Shown here one piece after another: positions 60,766 through 64,000 of a DNA stretch of 64,000 bases (position 1 is its first letter; the number at the start of each line of letters is the position of its first letter). The position numbers and the translations under genes were made by a program. Location of the stretch: NCBI GenBank assembly GCA_003584005.1, contig QXHL01000005.1, positions 1-64,000 of the forward strand. The letters run 5' to 3'. The notes below the pieces were generated by a model, which ran no database searches, was not told the DNA's origin, and saw only the letters and a list, made by a program, of their open reading frames with translations. The DNA comes from Alicyclobacillaceae bacterium I2511 (GTDB taxonomy: Bacteria > Bacillota > Bacilli > Alicyclobacillales > Alicyclobacillaceae).

Positions 60766-62034
60766 GTGGACGCCTTCGAGATTCGTGGAGGTTGGCCGCT
60801 GCAGGGAGAAATGCGGATGTACGGCGCTAAGAATGCCGCTTTGCCAATTCTTGCTGCCAGTGTCATGGCTGAACAAGAGTGCTTGATTCAGGGTGTTCCA
60901 GATTTGGAAGATGTGCGGGTGATGATTGAGATACTTGTTGCACTTGGGGCACGAGTGATGCGAGAAGGGGATGCAGTCACAGTTTTTCCGCAGACCATTC
61001 GCAGTACCAATGTCCCCACATATTTGATGCGTCGCATGCGTTCTTCAATATTTTTAATGGGCCCCTTGTTGGCTCGCTTCGGGGAGGTACAGCTTTCGCG
61101 TCCGGGCGGATGTGTAATTGGGCAACGGCCAATTGACTACCATCTGCGCGGGATACGTGCACTTGGGGCACGTATTGAGGAACGTAACGGGTATGTGCGA
61201 GCAACGGCCAATAGACTGTTTGGTACCCGTGTGACATTAGATTTTCCCAGTGTGGGAGCTACAGAAAATTTGATGATGGCGGCGGTATTGGCAGATGGAG
61301 AAACGGTGATTGACAATGCTGCGCGAGAGCCTGAAATTGTAGATTTGGCTGACTTTTTAAGGGGTTGTGGGGCACATATTCGCGGCGCTGGGGAGGGTAC
61401 GCTTGTGGTTCAAGGTGTTCATCACCTGCATGGGACCACACACCAGGTCATCCCAGACCGCATTGTGGCGGGGACAATGTTGATTGCAGCAGCAGCAACT
61501 GGGGGGTCCCTAACGCTTACCGGGGTCCGTCCGGAACATCTCGGTTCGCTATTGGGAAAGTTGCAAGAAGTGGGTATCCCTGTTGCCCGAGAGCGTGATA
61601 TAATTCGGATTGAAGGGTTGCGTCCGTTTCGCGGGGTAAACCTACGAACAGAGCCTTATCCAGGATTTCCGACGGACCTTCAGGCGCCCTTTATGACGCT
61701 ACAGACTTTAGCACAGGGCACAAGTATCATACATGAAAATGTGTTTGAGGCTCGATATAAACACGTCGACGAGTTGCGTCGGATGGGTGCTGACATCACG
61801 GTAGATATGCGGACGGCTATCATCCGTGGGGTTGCGGGCTTGTCTTCCGCTGTAGTGGAGGCCACAGATCTGCGCGGAGGTGCCGCGCTCGTGGTTGCGG
61901 CGCTGGCGGCGGTAGGGGATTCAAGAGTAGAAGGGCTGCAACATATTGACCGGGGATACCAGGAGTTGGACGTTTACCTGCGCGATTTGGGTGCCGATGT
62001 TCGCCGCGTGGTGCTGTCTCCTGATGCTGTCTAA
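60766..62034 (+). CDS. murA: UDP-GlcNAc 1-carboxyvinyltransferase
   Basis: 422 residues from the GTG at 60766, 8 bases after GGGGAGG; a GTG three codons earlier overlaps the murB stop. It transfers enolpyruvate to UDP-GlcNAc. Motifs: MYGAKNAALPILAAS, catalytic Cys116 in RPGGCVIGQRPIDYH (fosfomycin target), GATENLMMAAVLADG, YPGFPTDLQAPFMTL and ENVFEARYKHVDELRRMGA. Bacillus subtilis has no murA at this place; several thermophilic and acidophilic Bacilli do. Confidence 0.96.
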   Translation: MDAFEIRGGWPLQGEMRMYGAKNAALPILAASVMAEQECLIQGVPDLEDVRVMIEILVALGARVMREGDAVTVFPQTIRSTNVPTYLMRRMRSSIFLMGPLLARFGEVQLSRPGGCVIGQRPIDYHLRGIRALGARIEERNGYVRATANRLFGTRVTLDFPSVGATENLMMAAVLADGETVIDNAAREPEIVDLADFLRGCGAHIRGAGEGTLVVQGVHHLHGTTHQVIPDRIVAGTMLIAAAATGGSLTLTGVRPEHLGSLLGKLQEVGIPVARERDIIRIEGLRPFRGVNLRTEPYPGFPTDLQAPFMTLQTLAQGTSIIHENVFEARYKHVDELRRMGADITVDMRTAIIRGVAGLSSAVVEATDLRGGAALVVAALAAVGDSRVEGLQHIDRGYQELDVYLRDLGADVRRVVLSPDAV

Positions 62035-62075
62035 TATGGGGTGAAAAGGCCGATTGTGAATGGATGAACTGGAGG

Positions 62076-62110
62076 ACGGAAGGCGGCCGTTGCCGTCTTC
62101 CGTAGTTTTT
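62076..62110 (+). terminator. Intrinsic terminator or attenuator between murA and divIB
   Basis: Arms ACGGAAGGCGGC (62076-62087) and GCCGTCTTCCGT (62092-62103), with one mismatch and a 4-base loop, then AG and five T (62106-62110). It begins 42 bases after the murA stop and would split the cluster or thin out transcription into divIB. Confidence 0.7.
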
Positions 62111-62122
62111 CGGTTAAGCTAA

Positions 62123-62902
62123 GTGTGGACTGGGGGAGTAAAGATAGAGGGTGAAACGAGGACAAGGAGCCGTTCTTGGGGAACCAGCATTGTCATTGCT
62201 TTCTTTCTATTTGTGGCAGCGGTAGCTTTTTTAGAATCTCCAATCACGCGAGTGCGTTCGGTAAAGGTTACAGGGAATCATTCCATTCCTGCACAGACAC
62301 TTATTTTGGCAAGTGGGTTAAAGACCGGCATGAGTTTATGGCAGGTGAAAAACTCCCGGGTGGCGAAAAATATTGAAACAGCCCAGCCCTTGGTTCAATC
62401 GGTGACAGTAAAAACAGATGTATTAGCAGGAAGTGTCACTTTGAATGTGATGGAAAAAGCGGTGGTGGCCATCTATGCGGACGGTGGGCACTACTATAAT
62501 TTGTTGAGCGATGGGCAAATCTATGGCGAAATTCGGACGACAGACGGATTTGATAAGCCCATCGTTAGCTTGCAGGCACAAACTGCCGTGCGCACAGGGC
62601 AGGTTCCCAATTTTCTGTTGCCTGGCCTATGTCAGCAACTGCAAATTGTGCCGGACAATCTGCTGTCTCGCATATCTCAAATCTCGGTAAACTCGTATGA
62701 CACAGCAACTGTGTATTTGAATGACCAGTTTGTGGTACGCTGCCCAGCGGACAAGCTGGGGTCCTTGTTACCACAGGGATTAGATGCAATTTCCTATTTC
62801 TTAAAACAGGGTTACCAACCTGGCAGCGTGGATATGGGCAGTGGTCCACCTTATCGCTACACTCCGTTTTCTGCGCAAAATCTGTCAGGGGGTGCGCCAT
62901 GA
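62123..62902 (+). CDS. divIB: Cell division protein DivIB/FtsQ
   Basis: 259 residues from a GTG at 62123 with a poor ribosome site; GGGGGAG lies inside the first codons, so a start slightly downstream is possible. A short basic cytoplasmic end, one membrane helix (TSIVIAFFLFVAAVAFLE), then a POTRA domain (ITRVRSVKVTGNHSIPAQTLILASGLKTGMSLWQV) and the beta domain. Assigned by topology, POTRA pattern and position after murA. Part of the DivIB-FtsL-DivIC complex. Confidence 0.9.
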   Translation: MWTGGVKIEGETRTRSRSWGTSIVIAFFLFVAAVAFLESPITRVRSVKVTGNHSIPAQTLILASGLKTGMSLWQVKNSRVAKNIETAQPLVQSVTVKTDVLAGSVTLNVMEKAVVAIYADGGHYYNLLSDGQIYGEIRTTDGFDKPIVSLQAQTAVRTGQVPNFLLPGLCQQLQIVPDNLLSRISQISVNSYDTATVYLNDQFVVRCPADKLGSLLPQGLDAISYFLKQGYQPGSVDMGSGPPYRYTPFSAQNLSGGAP

Positions 62903-63627
62903 CGAGCACGAAAACGAAATTGATGGGGTCATTGACAGTGGTGGCCATGGTGCTCGGTTTTATGGTGAGTCTGCAGTACAAGCAACAACTTTCCAGTCAT
63001 TTAAGCGGTACAGCACTCAGTTCGGTGGATCAACAAGAACAAACTAAATTGGAAAATCAGTTTAGTGCATTGAAACAGGCAAATGGAAATGCACAAGCTG
63101 ATCTAGCTAAAATCACCACCGAATTGTCGGATTACGAACAACGAACGGCGGGAAATAACGCTTCTTTACAGCACCTGCAACAAGCCCTTCAGGATGAACG
63201 AATTCTTGCTGGGATGACTCCTGTTGAGGGTCCTGGTGTGACTGTCACATTAATGGATGGGATAGCAACAGGGCCCAATGTTGAAAAATATCTCACACAT
63301 GACTGGGATGTGCGTAGTGTCATCAACGAATTGTTTACGGCTGGAGCTGAGGCTATCTCCATCAACGGCTATCGGGTGGTAGCCACATCGGGAATTTATT
63401 GTACGGGACCTGTGGTTAAAATTAACGACCATAGGATTGGTGCCCCTTTTACGATTGCAGCCATCGGGGACCCGCAAACGTTAAACTCTGCCTTGCAAAC
63501 CCAGGGAGGTATTTTGGATGCACTGCGTTCCCGTGGCATTTCTGTATCACAGCCGCAGATTCAGCAAGTTGTCCATATGCCAGCTTACATCGGTCCCCTA
63601 ATGGCAGCGAGCATTACTGGCAGTTGA
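62899..63627 (+). CDS. DUF881 family protein (YlxW/YlxX-like)
   Basis: 242 residues; the ATG overlaps the divIB stop by 4 bases. An N-terminal membrane helix (LMGSLTVVAMVLGFMVSLQY) and a coiled coil (about 45-95) precede the DUF881 domain: MTPVEGPGVTVTLMDG, LTHDWDVRSVINELFTAGAEAISINGYRV, GPVVKINDHRIGAPFTIAAIGD. Located after divIB as in Bacillus, where ylxW and ylxX have no settled function in division. Confidence 0.9.
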   Translation: MTSTKTKLMGSLTVVAMVLGFMVSLQYKQQLSSHLSGTALSSVDQQEQTKLENQFSALKQANGNAQADLAKITTELSDYEQRTAGNNASLQHLQQALQDERILAGMTPVEGPGVTVTLMDGIATGPNVEKYLTHDWDVRSVINELFTAGAEAISINGYRVVATSGIYCTGPVVKINDHRIGAPFTIAAIGDPQTLNSALQTQGGILDALRSRGISVSQPQIQQVVHMPAYIGPLMAASITGS

Positions 63628-63663
63628 TGGAACAGGCGCCTATAAAGAAGGGAAGAGACCGTA

Positions 63664-64000
63664 TTGAACCGCAAGTCTGTCCTGTGGGGTCTGACGGGGG
63701 TCATGGGAATTCTGGGCTTTATGTTTTCTGTACAGGTGTCTTCACGCTTGAGAACACAATTCACACCGCTGTCGACTTATCTGGATTTGCGAACCCAGGT
63801 GCAGGAACAACTGCAGGAAAATCAGTTGTTGATGAATGAGGTTTCTAAAGACCGGGCACAGTTGGCGATGTACCAGGCGGCCAAGGGACATGGCGGACAG
63901 CTGATGGCCGCTTTACAACAAGATGCACGCACCGTGGCGACGCAAGCGGGATTGACCCCTGTGACGGGCGTGGGGCTAAGCATCACAATACAGTACAACC
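63664..64000 (+). CDS. Second DUF881 family protein, cut by the window end
   Basis: 112 codons are visible from a TTG at 63664, behind GAAGGGAAGAG. A membrane helix (LWGLTGVMGILGFMFSVQV), then a coiled coil (YLDLRTQVQEQLQENQLLMNEV) and AGLTPVTGVGLSITIQ, the start of the DUF881 domain. It is a tandem paralog of the preceding gene, as ylxX is of ylxW. The C-terminal half is outside the window. Confidence 0.85.
   Translation, partial: MNRKSVLWGLTGVMGILGFMFSVQVSSRLRTQFTPLSTYLDLRTQVQEQLQENQLLMNEVSKDRAQLAMYQAAKGHGGQLMAALQQDARTVATQAGLTPVTGVGLSITIQYN

Overview
The window reads as chromosomal DNA from an aerobic, endospore-forming Firmicute of the Alicyclobacillaceae/Bacillaceae type, of moderate GC. 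The evidence is spore germination (GerA/B/C type), coat (CotF type), SpoVD, FtsW/SpoVE and RsfA-like genes, bacillithiol synthesis (bshC), a NifZ-ThiI pair, a GapB-type dehydrogenase, and a division/cell-wall cluster in Bacillus order. The species cannot be named from the sequence alone.

Layout. 1-153: 3' end of an IS200/IS605-type element (TnpB C-terminus plus right-end hairpin). 272-4140 (minus): a germinant-receptor operon gerA-gerC-gerB whose gerB is frameshifted at a run of eight A residues. 4325-6907: tRNA-Arg, its terminator, then a tryptophan-type leader (row of GAG/TAG triplets, antiterminator, terminator) followed by trpG-trpE. 7006-11883: a secreted beta-propeller protein, a CotF-like coat protein, a DUF1906 two-domain protein, a CoA-binding protein and a small membrane protein. 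12065-27630: arginine, glutamate and aspartate-family biosynthesis: argC-argB-argD, a LysR regulator facing two small membrane proteins, a short ArgA-like N-acetylglutamate synthase, gltB, argF-argG-argH and lysC. 27709-31590: tRNA-Ser and tRNA-Met, then many small conserved Firmicute proteins (DUF1292, YlbF, DUF3055, IDEAL-domain, DUF2892).

31809-37421: clpP behind a CtsR operator, a MidA-type methyltransferase, gapB, and nifZ-thiI for sulfur transfer to tRNA. 37615-45380: rsfA, an orphan Ger(x)C lipoprotein, an SDR oxidoreductase, and an acyl-CoA carboxylase operon (biotin carboxylase, small biotin carrier, enoyl-CoA hydratase, carboxyltransferase). 45451-64000: bshC and the dcw cluster mraZ-rsmH-ftsL-pbpB-spoVD-murE-mraY-murD-ftsW-murG-murB-murA-divIB and two DUF881 genes, the last cut by the window end.

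How it fits together. The arginine genes lack argJ between argC and argB, and the nearby ArgA-like acetyltransferase carries an ARG-box-like site over its -35 element, so it probably supplies N-acetylglutamate under ArgR/AhrC control. The anthranilate synthase genes appear to be controlled by TRAP-type attenuation, while the allosteric tryptophan motif of TrpE is degraded. The division cluster starts with four direct repeats at a 10-bp period that look like the MraZ operator. I found no clear case of a wholly undescribed system. The most rewarding signals are regulatory: the TRAP-type leader, the ARG boxes, the CtsR site in a promoter spacer and the MraZ repeats.
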